A model generated the notes under the pieces. The model was given only the letters and a program-made list of their open reading frames with translations. It did no database searches and had not been told where the DNA came from. The translations under genes and the position numbers were made by a program. Shown here one piece after another: positions 17,219 through 25,856 of a stretch of 64,000 bases of DNA. The number at the start of each line of letters is the position of its first letter. Position 1 is the first letter of the stretch. The stretch is from Proteobacteria bacterium UBA7415. Lineage in GTDB: Bacteria; Pseudomonadota; Gammaproteobacteria; Arenicellales; Arenicellaceae. Where the stretch lies: the NCBI GenBank assembly GCA_002470515.1, contig DKML01000005.1:131608-195607 (forward strand), given 5' to 3'.

Positions 17219-19267
17219 TTACTTAACCCGCATACCTGGTTGAGCGCCATCGTCTGGGCTCAAGACAAATAAATCGCTGCCTCCGGGGCCAGCGGCTAAC
17301 ACCATTCCTTCTGATAGGCCAAAGCGCATTTTACGCGGTGCTAGATTGGCTACCATTACAGTGAGCCTGCCTTCCAAGTCTTCTGGGTTGTAAGCGGATT
17401 TGATGCCTGCAAATACATTGCGTGTCTCACCACCAATGTCCAATGTCAGCTGAAGGAGTTTGTCAGCACCTTCTACATGCTCAGCCTTAACAATTTTGGC
17501 TACGCGTAGGTCGACTTTTGAGAAATCATCGAAATTAACTTCTGGTGAAATTGGATCATCCGCTAATGGACCTGTTGCTTTGGAAGATGTGTCGTCTTCT
17601 TTTTGTGCGGTTTCTAAGTCAGCTTTACTGTCGGTAATCATTGCTTCTATTGCCTCTGGGTCAACCCGAGTCATCATTGGTTTAAAGGAGTTTATAGGGT
17701 GATCTAGCAAAGATAGGCTGAGATCATTCCATTGTATTGGATCGATGTTTAAAAATTCTTCAGCTTTTTCAGCCAACTGAGGAAGCACTGGTTTGAGGAG
17801 GCCTGCGAGCAATCGAAATGCATTCAGGCCGCTGGTGCAAACCGAATGAACAGTCTCCAAGTTTGCTTCATCTTTAATCATTGCCCAGGGCTTATTTTCG
17901 TCAATATACTGGTTGGCAAGGTCGGCAAGTTTCATGATGTCGCGCATTGCTGCCGAAAATTCACGGTTTTCATAATGCTGTGCAATAGTCTCGACGCTCT
18001 CGACCATTGTTGAGTGTAAAGCAGGATCGTGCAGTTGGGCCGCCAGACGTCCATCGAAACGCTTATTAATAAACCCGGCGCAACGCGAAGCTATGTTTAC
18101 GACTTTGCCCACAAGATCAGAATTCACCCGCGCGACGAAATCTTCAAGGTTTAGATCTAGATCAACAACGCTGCTGCTAAATTTGGCCGCAAAGTAGTAG
18201 CGAAGATACTCGGGATCCAAATACTTTAGGTAAGTACGCGCCATAATGAAGGTGCCACGAGACTTCGACATTTTGGCACCGTCTACTGTCAAAAAGCCGT
18301 GTACAAAAACAGCTGATGGCATTTTATAGTCAGTAGCGTGCAAAAGGGCAGGCCAAAACAAGGTATGGAAACGTACGATATCCTTCCCAATAAAATGAAA
18401 AATCTCCGTGTCTGATTCTTTGCGCCAATGCCACTCCCAGTCTTCACCCCGGCGATCGGCCAAGACTTTATGGCTCGCCATGTAACCCACTGGTGCGTCC
18501 AGCCAGACATAGAAATATTTTCCAGGGGCATCAGGGATCTCGAATCCCCAATAGGGTTTATCACGGCTTATGTCCCAATCGATTAAACCGCCTTCAAACC
18601 ATTCGTTGAGCTTGTTAGCGATTTCTGGCTGGAGAGCGTCTGAATCGCGCCATTTCTCCAATACTTCAGAAAATTCAGACACTTTGAAAAAATAGTGTTC
18701 GCTTTCTTTTTCAATCGGCGGTTTGCCTGAGAGCACAGAATACGGATCAATTAGGTCTGTTGTGTCATAAGTGGTGCCACATACTTCGCAGTTATCGCCG
18801 TATTGATCAGGGCTGGAGCATTTCGGGCAGGTGCCTTTAACATAGCGATCTGGCAAGAACATGCCTTTCTCTTCGTCAAAGGCTTGTTTAATGACTTTAA
18901 CGTCTATGTGTCCACGTTCGCGCAAACTGGTGTACAGAGCAGCGCTTATGGTTTTATTTTCATCGCGGTGTGTGCCGGTGAAATTGTCGAGCCCTATAGA
19001 AAACTCATCAAGGTCAGCCTGATGATTGGTTTCCACTTGATCAATTAATTCTTGTGTTGTGATTCCTTTTTTTTCCGCACTCAACATTATCGGAGTGCCG
19101 TGTTGATCGTCACCGCCAACAAAAATCACATCGTTGCCGCGCATCTCCTGAAAACGCGCCCACAGATCGGCTTGCATAAATCCCACCATATGACCTAGGT
19201 GTAGATCACCGTTGGCATAAGGCAGTGCATTTGTTATGAGGATGGTTCGTTTATCTGGGCTTGACAT
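17219..19267 (-). CDS. metG: Methionyl-tRNA synthetase
   Basis: Class I aminoacyl-tRNA synthetase that charges tRNA-Met. The 682-residue protein has the HIGH-type motif as HLGHMVGF, the zinc knuckle [18 protein letters not shown], and KMSKS as [10 protein letters not shown]. The C-terminal about 110 residues form the EMAP/Trbp111-like tRNA-binding domain used for dimerisation ([38 protein letters not shown]). Domain order and length are those of the E. coli-type enzyme. rsxB and nth follow closely and are likely co-transcribed. Confidence 0.97.
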   Translation of the reverse strand: MSSPDKRTILITNALPYANGDLHLGHMVGFMQADLWARFQEMRGNDVIFVGGDDQHGTPIMLSAEKKGITTQELIDQVETNHQADLDEFSIGLDNFTGTHRDENKTISAALYTSLRERGHIDVKVIKQAFDEEKGMFLPDRYVKGTCPKCSSPDQYGDNCEVCGTTYDTTDLIDPYSVLSGKPPIEKESEHYFFKVSEFSEVLEKWRDSDALQPEIANKLNEWFEGGLIDWDISRDKPYWGFEIPDAPGKYFYVWLDAPVGYMASHKVLADRRGEDWEWHWRKESDTEIFHFIGKDIVRFHTLFWPALLHATDYKMPSAVFVHGFLTVDGAKMSKSRGTFIMARTYLKYLDPEYLRYYFAAKFSSSVVDLDLNLEDFVARVNSDLVGKVVNIASRCAGFINKRFDGRLAAQLHDPALHSTMVESVETIAQHYENREFSAAMRDIMKLADLANQYIDENKPWAMIKDEANLETVHSVCTSGLNAFRLLAGLLKPVLPQLAEKAEEFLNIDPIQWNDLSLSLLDHPINSFKPMMTRVDPEAIEAMITDSKADLETAQKEDDTSSKATGPLADDPISPEVNFDDFSKVDLRVAKIVKAEHVEGADKLLQLTLDIGGETRNVFAGIKSAYNPEDLEGRLTVMVANLAPRKMRFGLSEGMVLAAGPGGSDLFVLSPDDGAQPGMRVK

Positions 19268-19319
19268 AAATGATCAAAGTGTTCGTTTTATGATGTGATT
19301 ATACGGGCTAACTTGTCGT

Positions 19320-20045
19320 CTATTCGCGCATAATGTCTTCAAGGCTCAGTTCTGTCATTTTAAGGATCCGTGAAATCACAAAATACATGGCGTAGAACAT
19401 TAAGATCATCGAAGGCACTACGATCACCGGGTAGCTTAAAAGAGTCATGGTCCCCAGTTCTTCATTAAACTCTGGAGTACCTGTAGGACTAACGATAATC
19501 CACTTAGCTAAAGCGTAGTTGAGTATTGACGACAGCAAGAAGCTGCTTGCTAAAATCCAAGTAGCTTTTACCATTAGTCCGTCAAAATCTGATTCTCTGC
19601 CGCGTTTTTGAACTTCATCGGCGACTAGGTCGGTACGCATAAACATATCGTTATAAATAAACGTGCGAATCAGCGGCCGTTTCGAGAACGTAGACAGAAG
19701 CACAGCGACACCGAACCCAAGCGGTACTAGGGCTTCTTTGATGGCTATATATTCCTTAGGTAGCTGCAAAAGCGCAATACCGCCCGTTAATAGAATGCTT
19801 ATGAAACCAATGGCCGGAACTAAACCAACCTTTTTATCTCGAGCAAATTCATAAATACCGGCCGCTAATGGAAAGCTAAGAGCCAACACTAAGGCCCATA
19901 CTGGGCCTAATTGATCGTCGCCACTCAGTCTACGTAACACCAGTACGGGGATGATGATGTTGATTATCAGGTCAGTAAACAGCTTGCCGAATCCTGGTTT
20001 AGGGGCGCTTTTGTCTGGCGTATCGAGTCGTTGTTCTTCGTTCAT
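19320..20045 (-). CDS. VC0807-like multi-pass membrane protein
   Basis: Integral inner-membrane protein of 241 residues resembling the VC0807 family (no known function). About six hydrophobic segments are visible, starting with LFTDLIINIIIPVLVLRRL near residue 20 and ending with VVPSMILMFYAMYFVISRI. I start at ATG 20045; a further 20 codons upstream are open but begin with unlikely sequence. It precedes metG by 52 bp on the same strand and is divergent from the deoxynucleoside kinase gene. Family recognition is from overall pattern, not a catalytic motif. Confidence 0.65.
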   Translation of the reverse strand: MNEEQRLDTPDKSAPKPGFGKLFTDLIINIIIPVLVLRRLSGDDQLGPVWALVLALSFPLAAGIYEFARDKKVGLVPAIGFISILLTGGIALLQLPKEYIAIKEALVPLGFGVAVLLSTFSKRPLIRTFIYNDMFMRTDLVADEVQKRGRESDFDGLMVKATWILASSFLLSSILNYALAKWIIVSPTGTPEFNEELGTMTLLSYPVIVVPSMILMFYAMYFVISRILKMTELSLEDIMRE

Positions 20046-20188
20046 GATGAATAAGGTCTTTTTTAGAGCGCGAATAATACGATAAATCGAAAACTCACGG
20101 CACAAAATCGTATAATTGATTGTCCGAAATCTCTATAAACACCATTTCTGTGCTTATTGTTGGCATCGAAGTAGCTAGGAAGCCATAA

Positions 20189-20842
20189 GTGCCCGAACAA
20201 TTAGTCTCACTACAACGCTATATAGCGATCGAAGGTCCCATTGGCGTTGGTAAATCAAGCTTAGCTAAACGCATTGCGAAGACCGTTGGCTCTTCATTGT
20301 TGCTTGAAAAGCCAGCCGAAAACCCATTCCTAGAACGTTTTTACAAATCACCTAGGCGCTATGCATTGCCCGCGCAGTTGTTTTTTCTGTTTCAACGGGT
20401 CAGGCAAATGCAGGATATTAAACAGAGGGACATGTTTACTCCGGGCAGAGTGGCAGACTTTATACTTGAGAAAGACCCATTGTTTGCGCAAGTGACTTTA
20501 AACGACGAAGAGTTCAGGCTTTATCAACAAGTGTTCAATAATTTACAAATTGATACACTCAAGCCCGACATTGTGATTTATCTTCAAGCGCCTGTAGATA
20601 TTTTACAACAAAGGATTAAAAAGCGACGCAATCGCTTTGAGCAGAATATTGAGCACGCATACCTAAAAAAGCTATGCGACGCCTATACAACTTTTTTTCA
20701 TCGATATTCCGAAACACCCTTATTGATAGTGAATGCGGCGGAGTTTAATCCCATCGATAACGATCAGCACTATCAGGCATTGTTGAATCAAATAGCTAAA
20801 ATAGAGGGTGGTAAGCACTTTTTTAACCCGCTAGCTCAGTAA
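20189..20842 (+). CDS. Deoxynucleoside kinase
   Basis: Phosphorylates deoxynucleosides (deoxyadenosine/deoxyguanosine-type kinase) for salvage. The 217-residue protein opens with YIAIEGPIGVGKSSLAKRI, the P-loop of the dNK/dGK family. It has the acidic EKPAENPFLERFY, the DRS-like position replaced by ADFILEKDPLFAQ, and the lid segment LQQRIKKRRNRFEQN. Start codon is GTG 20189 with AGGAAG upstream. panB follows after 16 bp, and the three genes probably form one operon; the pairing of such kinases with panBC occurs in other gammaproteobacteria. Substrate preference cannot be decided. Confidence 0.85.
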   Translation: MPEQLVSLQRYIAIEGPIGVGKSSLAKRIAKTVGSSLLLEKPAENPFLERFYKSPRRYALPAQLFFLFQRVRQMQDIKQRDMFTPGRVADFILEKDPLFAQVTLNDEEFRLYQQVFNNLQIDTLKPDIVIYLQAPVDILQQRIKKRRNRFEQNIEHAYLKKLCDAYTTFFHRYSETPLLIVNAAEFNPIDNDQHYQALLNQIAKIEGGKHFFNPLAQ

Positions 20843-20858
20843 TAAGAGGCTTTAAATT

Positions 20859-21650
20859 ATGGCAGTAACGATAACTCAATTAAAAAAGATGAAAGATGAG
20901 GGCGACAAAATTACGTGGTTAACCGCGTATGACTATAGCTTTGCCCATCTTGTCGACTCGGCTGGAGTAGACGCCATATTAGTGGGCGATTCGTTAGGAA
21001 TGGTCATCCAAGGTCATTCGACCCCAGTACCCGTAACTGTCGAAGATACCTGTTATCACATCGAGTGCGTTGTAAGAGGGTCTAGTAACTCTCTTATCGT
21101 AGGAGATATGCCCTTTGGGAGTTACCAACTTAGTAAAGAGCAAGCGTATGCCAATGCAACTAAATTAATGCAAGCGGGAGCACATGTCGTAAAGCTAGAA
21201 GGTGGTGAACTACAGGAAGAAACGATACAGTTTTTGACTCAACGCGGTATAGCCGTTTGTGCCCATATCGGCCTTACTCCTCAATCAGTGCATGCTCTCG
21301 GTGGGTTTAAAGTGCAGGGGCGTGGTGACGCTGCAAAGTTGTTGTTTGAAGATGCAAAAAGAGTTGAAGCCGCAGGTGCATTTGCCGTGGTGTTAGAGGC
21401 CGTGCCAAGCTCACTAGCGTCAGACATAACGGCGGCCTTAGATATTCCCACCATTGGAATTGGTGCAGGGATTGATTGCGATGGTCAAGTGCTTGTATTG
21501 CACGACATGTTAGGAATTTACCCCAAGAAAAGCCCAAAGTTCAGTAAAAATTATATGCAGGGAGCTGATAGCGTTTTCGCGGCGGTAAGCAATTTTGTTG
21601 CCGACGTTAAAGCGGGGGAGTTTCCAAAACCTGAACACAGTTTCGTTTAA
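20859..21650 (+). CDS. panB: Ketopantoate hydroxymethyltransferase
   Basis: First committed enzyme of pantothenate synthesis, transferring a hydroxymethyl group from 5,10-methylenetetrahydrofolate to 2-oxoisovalerate. The 263-residue TIM-barrel protein has the metal-binding [21 protein letters not shown], the catalytic region [20 protein letters not shown], and [24 protein letters not shown] lies 9 bases before the ATG. panC follows after 62 bp on the same strand. Confidence 0.97.
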   Translation: MAVTITQLKKMKDEGDKITWLTAYDYSFAHLVDSAGVDAILVGDSLGMVIQGHSTPVPVTVEDTCYHIECVVRGSSNSLIVGDMPFGSYQLSKEQAYANATKLMQAGAHVVKLEGGELQEETIQFLTQRGIAVCAHIGLTPQSVHALGGFKVQGRGDAAKLLFEDAKRVEAAGAFAVVLEAVPSSLASDITAALDIPTIGIGAGIDCDGQVLVLHDMLGIYPKKSPKFSKNYMQGADSVFAAVSNFVADVKAGEFPKPEHSFV

Positions 21651-21712
21651 ATCGCACCAGCACGGCTGAACACAGAAGTAATCAGAGTGTTTGCACAAAA
21701 TAAAAAGAAGAA

Positions 21713-22648
21713 ATGATAAAAATTAATAGAGTCTCAAGTCTACGTTCTGCGGTGCAAGCTGCCCGGAATGAGAAAAAACATATTGGCTTTGTGCCGACCA
21801 TGGGTAATCTGCACGAGGGTCACTTGGAGCTCGTGCGTATCGCCAAGTCGCGCTGCGAATTCGTAGTGGTCAGTATTTATGTTAACCCTACACAGTTTGG
21901 TGAAAACGAAGATCTCGATGCTTACCCAAGCACCCCAGATGAAGATGCACGTCAGCTCGCTGAGCTGGATGTTGATGTTCTTTTTCTGCCTTCTCAAGAA
22001 GTTATGTACCCCGGCGATTTGAATTCTCAAACAGTCGTTTATGTACCTAAATTAGGCGAGCTCTATTGTGGGAAAAATCGCCCAGAGCATTTCAATGGAG
22101 TAACGACCGTAGTGAGTCGATTATTCAATATGGTGGCTCCTAATATCGCGGTGTTTGGGATGAAGGACTATCAGCAGCTCACGATTATCAAACAAATGGT
22201 CCGAGATTTGGCCTACCCCGTGCAAGTGGTGGGCGTAGATACGGTTAGGAACGAACAAGGCTTAGCGCTCTCGTCACGTAATGGTTACTTGAGTGAATTG
22301 GAACTAGAATCCGCGAGTGAACTGCGTAACACCCTAGTGAGTATTGCTGAGCAGATCGAAGAACTGGATGGGAGATCAGGGCTTAATAAAACTCAAATTG
22401 AGAAATTAAGGCGTAATGCAAAAGCCAGACTGAAGCGTGTTGGGTTTGAGCCACACTATGTGGATATTTGTGACCAAGCTACGTTATTGGCGCCCAAGTT
22501 TGAGAAAAAGAGTGCATCAGGTGATTCGCCTCAAGCTGATTTAAACTGGGTAGTTCTCGCCGCTGCGGTACTCGGCAAAGCTCGCTTGATAGACAATATC
22601 GAAGTGAATATTAAGCGCAAGAGGAAGGCTGTAACTCAAGTTTCGTAG
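21713..22648 (+). CDS. panC: Pantothenate synthetase
   Basis: ATP-dependent ligase joining pantoate and beta-alanine. The 311-residue protein has the nucleotidyltransferase HIGH-type motif in FVPTMGNLHEGHLELVRIA, the segment YVNPTQFGENEDLDAYP, FGMKDYQQLTIIKQMVRDL and the KMSKS-like LALSSRNGYLS. It is about 25 residues longer than E. coli PanC, mostly through insertions near residues 220 and 265. It completes a kinase-panB-panC set; panD is not in view. Confidence 0.96.
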   Translation: MIKINRVSSLRSAVQAARNEKKHIGFVPTMGNLHEGHLELVRIAKSRCEFVVVSIYVNPTQFGENEDLDAYPSTPDEDARQLAELDVDVLFLPSQEVMYPGDLNSQTVVYVPKLGELYCGKNRPEHFNGVTTVVSRLFNMVAPNIAVFGMKDYQQLTIIKQMVRDLAYPVQVVGVDTVRNEQGLALSSRNGYLSELELESASELRNTLVSIAEQIEELDGRSGLNKTQIEKLRRNAKARLKRVGFEPHYVDICDQATLLAPKFEKKSASGDSPQADLNWVVLAAAVLGKARLIDNIEVNIKRKRKAVTQVS

Positions 22649-22678
22649 GCATTAGCTTAAGCCTAAGTGAGAAAGAGC

Positions 22679-23752
22679 TTAGAGTAGATACAAAATGCTA
22701 CTCAGATCGTTTTTACTGATCGCGACCTGTGCTTGCTGCCTGACGATCGGTTTTGCACGATACGCAACCCCAAGACCAGCTGCTCCCAACATTTTAAGGT
22801 CATTGGCACCATCGCCTACCGCAAGAGTTTGCTCAGCGGACAGGCGTAACTCGCCTGAATAACGCCGTAAAAGCGCTCGCTTTAGATCGGCATCTACAAC
22901 CGGAGGGTGCACTGCGCCAGTTAGAACGCCATCGTGTACTTCTAGAGTGTTAGCATGAAATGACTGCATTCCTAGTGACTTGGCAAGATGCTGGGCAAAT
23001 ACATCAAACCCGCCTGAAAATATCATTGTTACGACACCGCGACGCTTAAGTCCAGCCATGAGCAAGACGGCCCCTTCCATAACAGGTAGTGATTGTTTAA
23101 TTTCCTCAATTACTTCTGCTCTAAGTCCATTGAGAAGACCAAGACGTGCTGTAAAACTTTCTTTGAAGTCCAGTTCACCGCGCATTGCTCGTTCGGTAAT
23201 CTGGCTGACTTGGTCGCCAATGCCAGCGTATCGAGCGAGTTCGTCGATAACTTCCATTTTGATAAGCGTTGAATCCATATCGAAACAGGCGAGCTTAATG
23301 GTGGAGTGCAAGGCTGGGTTATCTATGAGGACTATGTCCAAATGTTGCGCGCCTGAACTGCTGATGCGTTCTAGTTCGTCAATCGTCTGCGCGATGAGTC
23401 CTTTATAGTCCATATCTGACGCAGCGAGACTGCAGTTCATCACCCAACACTGGGCTTGTAAATCAGGACTTTCAGTAATGGTCTTTCGTTTTAATGAATA
23501 TAATTCACTGTTGGTTTCCCCAAGTTTCTGCGCCAGCAGCGCAAAAGCGTCAACTGGACACGTTTGATCTAAAAACAAGATTTCAGAAGTACCTTTATTA
23601 TCGGTACGGTCATCAGAGCGTGCTTCTAAAGCTAGCTGATTAATTGACATGCTTTGTGGGGTATGGGGGGCACCCAAAAAATAGAGCTCGTCAATAGTTG
23701 ATGATTTAGATGCTTGCTCTAATGCAGTGGAAAATTGTTTAAATGAAGACAC
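22679..23752 (-). CDS. serB: Phosphoserine phosphatase
   Basis: HAD-superfamily enzyme for the last step of serine synthesis. The catalytic part (about residues 150-357) shows motif I LACFDMDSTLIKMEVIDELA, motif II SGGFDVF, and motif IV AVGDGANDLKMLGAAGLGVA. The first about 145 residues are a less conserved, ACT-like regulatory region as in gammaproteobacterial SerB. Start codon is GTG 23752. It converges with panC, 30 bp apart, with no clear terminator in between. Confidence 0.94.
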   Translation of the reverse strand: MSSFKQFSTALEQASKSSTIDELYFLGAPHTPQSMSINQLALEARSDDRTDNKGTSEILFLDQTCPVDAFALLAQKLGETNSELYSLKRKTITESPDLQAQCWVMNCSLAASDMDYKGLIAQTIDELERISSSGAQHLDIVLIDNPALHSTIKLACFDMDSTLIKMEVIDELARYAGIGDQVSQITERAMRGELDFKESFTARLGLLNGLRAEVIEEIKQSLPVMEGAVLLMAGLKRRGVVTMIFSGGFDVFAQHLAKSLGMQSFHANTLEVHDGVLTGAVHPPVVDADLKRALLRRYSGELRLSAEQTLAVGDGANDLKMLGAAGLGVAYRAKPIVRQQAQVAISKNDLSSILYLL

Positions 23753-24032
23753 GGCTTAATCACTCATTACTGTTCTGGTATGGGCTAAACTAGCACTGAC
23801 AAGGTTAAATGAAATTGAAATTCTTGAGTTTCGGATGACTTACGCAGTAGGAGTGCGTGATCCAAAGCACTCTCATCGAGTCATCTCTGAATAAGCCTAA
23901 AGCTTTGTGGATTCAAGCAGCACTTAATGAGTTCGGATTATGGGTTTGAAACCGCATGTTTCAGAACTATTCTCTCAACTGTCGTATACTTGAGGCGTAG
24001 TCTAGCACTCGCAAATTACCTAACAATAAAAA

Positions 24033-24992
24033 ATGTCGAAAAAAACTAAAGTAGGCGTGGTCGGAGTCGGTTATCTCGGGCAGATTCACGCAAAAATTTA
24101 TAGTGAAATGGATAACGTCGAACTCGTTATGCTTGCCGACACTGACCGTGAGCGTGGAGATGCATTGGCGCTAAAATATGGTTGTGCAGCAACGACTAGC
24201 TTTCTTGATCTTATTGATCAAGTAGACGCCGTTAGCATTGTTGTGCCGACCTCTCTCCACTATGACGTGGCTCAGCCGTTTTTAGAGGCAGGGATAGCGA
24301 CATTAATGGAAAAACCGATCGCTGCTACGGTTGACGAGGCTCGCAAACTAGTAGACCTCGCGGCTCAAAATGATGCGCCGTTTTTGATTGGCCATCTAGA
24401 GCGTTATAACCCGGCATTACGAGCAGTAGCCGAAAAGGTAGCGGATCCTAAATATATTGAAGTTCACCGCTTAGGCACCTTTGTTGAGCGTGCCACCGAT
24501 GTCGATGTAATTACCGATCTTATGATCCATGATCTTGATTTAGTATTGTCATTGGTTGATGAAGAGCCTAACGATGTACAAGCTATTGGGGCATCTGTTG
24601 TTACATCGCACGTTGATCTCGCCAATGTCCGCTTGGGCTTTCCGAGTGGAGCTGTTGCTAACATCACTGCGAGCAGAGTGTCTAATAAACGTTTTAGGCG
24701 TTTTAGAGTTTTTGGCCCTGAGGGGTACTACGGTATTAATTTGATGGACCAAGAGTTGGATATCGTTACCAAGGGCGTAATTCCTGTCGATGAGGCGTTT
24801 GCCAAACTCGAAGTTAGCCATAAAAAGTTTGAGAATGAGCAGCCCCTGCAAGTAGAGTTAGCTCATTTTATTGATGTAGCCCAACGGTTAAGCATGCCTA
24901 TGGTCACAGGTCTGCAGGGCCTGCGAGCATTGCAGCTAGCAGAGCAAATCCAGTCTATCCTTAGAGCTTCTAATGGCCCAGGCTTGGTTTAG
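24033..24992 (+). CDS. Gfo/Idh/MocA-family oxidoreductase
   Basis: NAD(P)-dependent sugar or cyclitol oxidoreductase, 319 residues, cytosolic. The Rossmann motif is VGVVGVGYLGQIHAKIY, the catalytic Lys lies in LMEKPIAATVDEA, and the substrate side includes IGHLERYNPALRA and DLMIHDLDLVLSL. The latter two segments resemble UDP-N-acetylglucosamine 3-dehydrogenase-like members of the family, but no matching aminotransferase (GnnB type) is nearby. The gene is monocistronic by appearance, with a 280-bp gap upstream and a tandem repeat array 58 bp downstream. Confidence 0.8.
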   Translation: MSKKTKVGVVGVGYLGQIHAKIYSEMDNVELVMLADTDRERGDALALKYGCAATTSFLDLIDQVDAVSIVVPTSLHYDVAQPFLEAGIATLMEKPIAATVDEARKLVDLAAQNDAPFLIGHLERYNPALRAVAEKVADPKYIEVHRLGTFVERATDVDVITDLMIHDLDLVLSLVDEEPNDVQAIGASVVTSHVDLANVRLGFPSGAVANITASRVSNKRFRRFRVFGPEGYYGINLMDQELDIVTKGVIPVDEAFAKLEVSHKKFENEQPLQVELAHFIDVAQRLSMPMVTGLQGLRALQLAEQIQSILRASNGPGLV

Positions 24993-25049
24993 TTGTTTTA
25001 GTATTCCTGCAAGAGTTTGCTTGTGTTTGAGTAGACTTTTGCATTGTAT

Positions 25050-25162
25050 ACGACACGCTCTGGTAGTTTAAAACGACACGCTCTGGCAGTTTAAAACGAC
25101 ACGCTCTGGCAGTTTAAAACGACACGCTCTGGGCAGTTTAAAACGACACGCTCTGGGCAGTT
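25050..25162. repeat. Tandem repeat, 23-24 bp unit, 5 copies
   Basis: Five head-to-tail units begin at 25050, 25073, 25096, 25119 and 25143. The shared sequence is ACGACACGCTCTGG then a variable base, then AGTTTAAA. Copy 1 has T and copies 2-3 have C at the variable place; copies 4-5 have an extra G. The last copy loses its tail (GTTAC). There are no spacers, so it is not a CRISPR. The array ends about 22 bp before the DUF192 lipoprotein start, so it occupies that gene's promoter/leader region. Confidence 0.95.
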
Positions 25163-25184
25163 ACAAAAGAGGTAATTTGAAATT

Positions 25185-25772
25185 ATGCTGAATCGTCACT
25201 TCTTACACAATTTCGTTCTTGTGCTCAGCTTTTTATTGGCTTCGTGTACCACGGCTGAAGAAAGCCCCTTAGCTGACAAACAAGCTGTCGCAGCCGAGGC
25301 TATGGCTAACAGTGTCGTCAACGTATCCTGTGAGATGGATAACAAAGCTCTTAGGGCAATGCGCAGTGGACTTGTGACCATTGCTACACCACAGGGTCGC
25401 AGAGTTCAGCTTAACGTTAAAATTGCGGATAACAATTACACGCGAGCACAAGGTTTCCAGCGAGTGTGTGCTGAACGTATTGCTGCCGAACCGATTCTGT
25501 TTGTTTTCGGAGTACCCGTGATACCAAACTTTCACATGAATAACGTAGTCGCGCCCATCGATATAGCGTTCATCAATGAACAAGGACGTATTGACGTAAT
25601 TCATAAGATGCAGGTTTATGACAATTCTGGGTATAAACCCCGCTACGGTCCGAGCTCACCGGTGGTCGCAGCACTTGAAGTGAGCCCTTCTTTTTTTGAA
25701 AAAAACTCACTCAGTAGCGACAGCGCTATAACTTGGGAAGTCGTAAAAAGAGGTGGTAACGCAGACCGTTAA
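25185..25772 (+). CDS. DUF192 lipoprotein
   Basis: Predicted lipoprotein of 195 residues with unknown biochemical role. The signal peptide ends in a lipobox (FLLASC, Cys at about 21). The DUF192 domain spans about residues 65-180: VQLNVKIADNNYTRAQGFQ, ILFVFGVPVIPNFHMNNV, IDIAFINEQGRI, and YGPSSPVVAALEVS. Together these match the family pattern of an aromatic, Met-rich core. The five-copy 23-bp array lies immediately upstream. Family members occur widely in bacteria and archaea, usually exported. Confidence 0.85.
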   Translation: MLNRHFLHNFVLVLSFLLASCTTAEESPLADKQAVAAEAMANSVVNVSCEMDNKALRAMRSGLVTIATPQGRRVQLNVKIADNNYTRAQGFQRVCAERIAAEPILFVFGVPVIPNFHMNNVVAPIDIAFINEQGRIDVIHKMQVYDNSGYKPRYGPSSPVVAALEVSPSFFEKNSLSSDSAITWEVVKRGGNADR

Positions 25773-25856
25773 GGACAGCCCGTAGGGTCTCTCTCTATTT
25801 TGCACCTTGGCCATTTTTATTAACTTATTTTCTCTATTAATACCCGCGCAACTCAG

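Noticed and set aside
22980..23408. 142-codon plus-strand frame inside serB
   Set aside because: Antisense to conserved serB codons with no family resemblance.
23947..23963. Small TGAAAC/GTTTCA inverted repeat before the Gfo/Idh gene
   Set aside because: Six-base arms are likely by chance in a window this size.
25050..25162. CRISPR array
   Set aside because: Units are directly adjacent with no spacers, and no cas genes are present.
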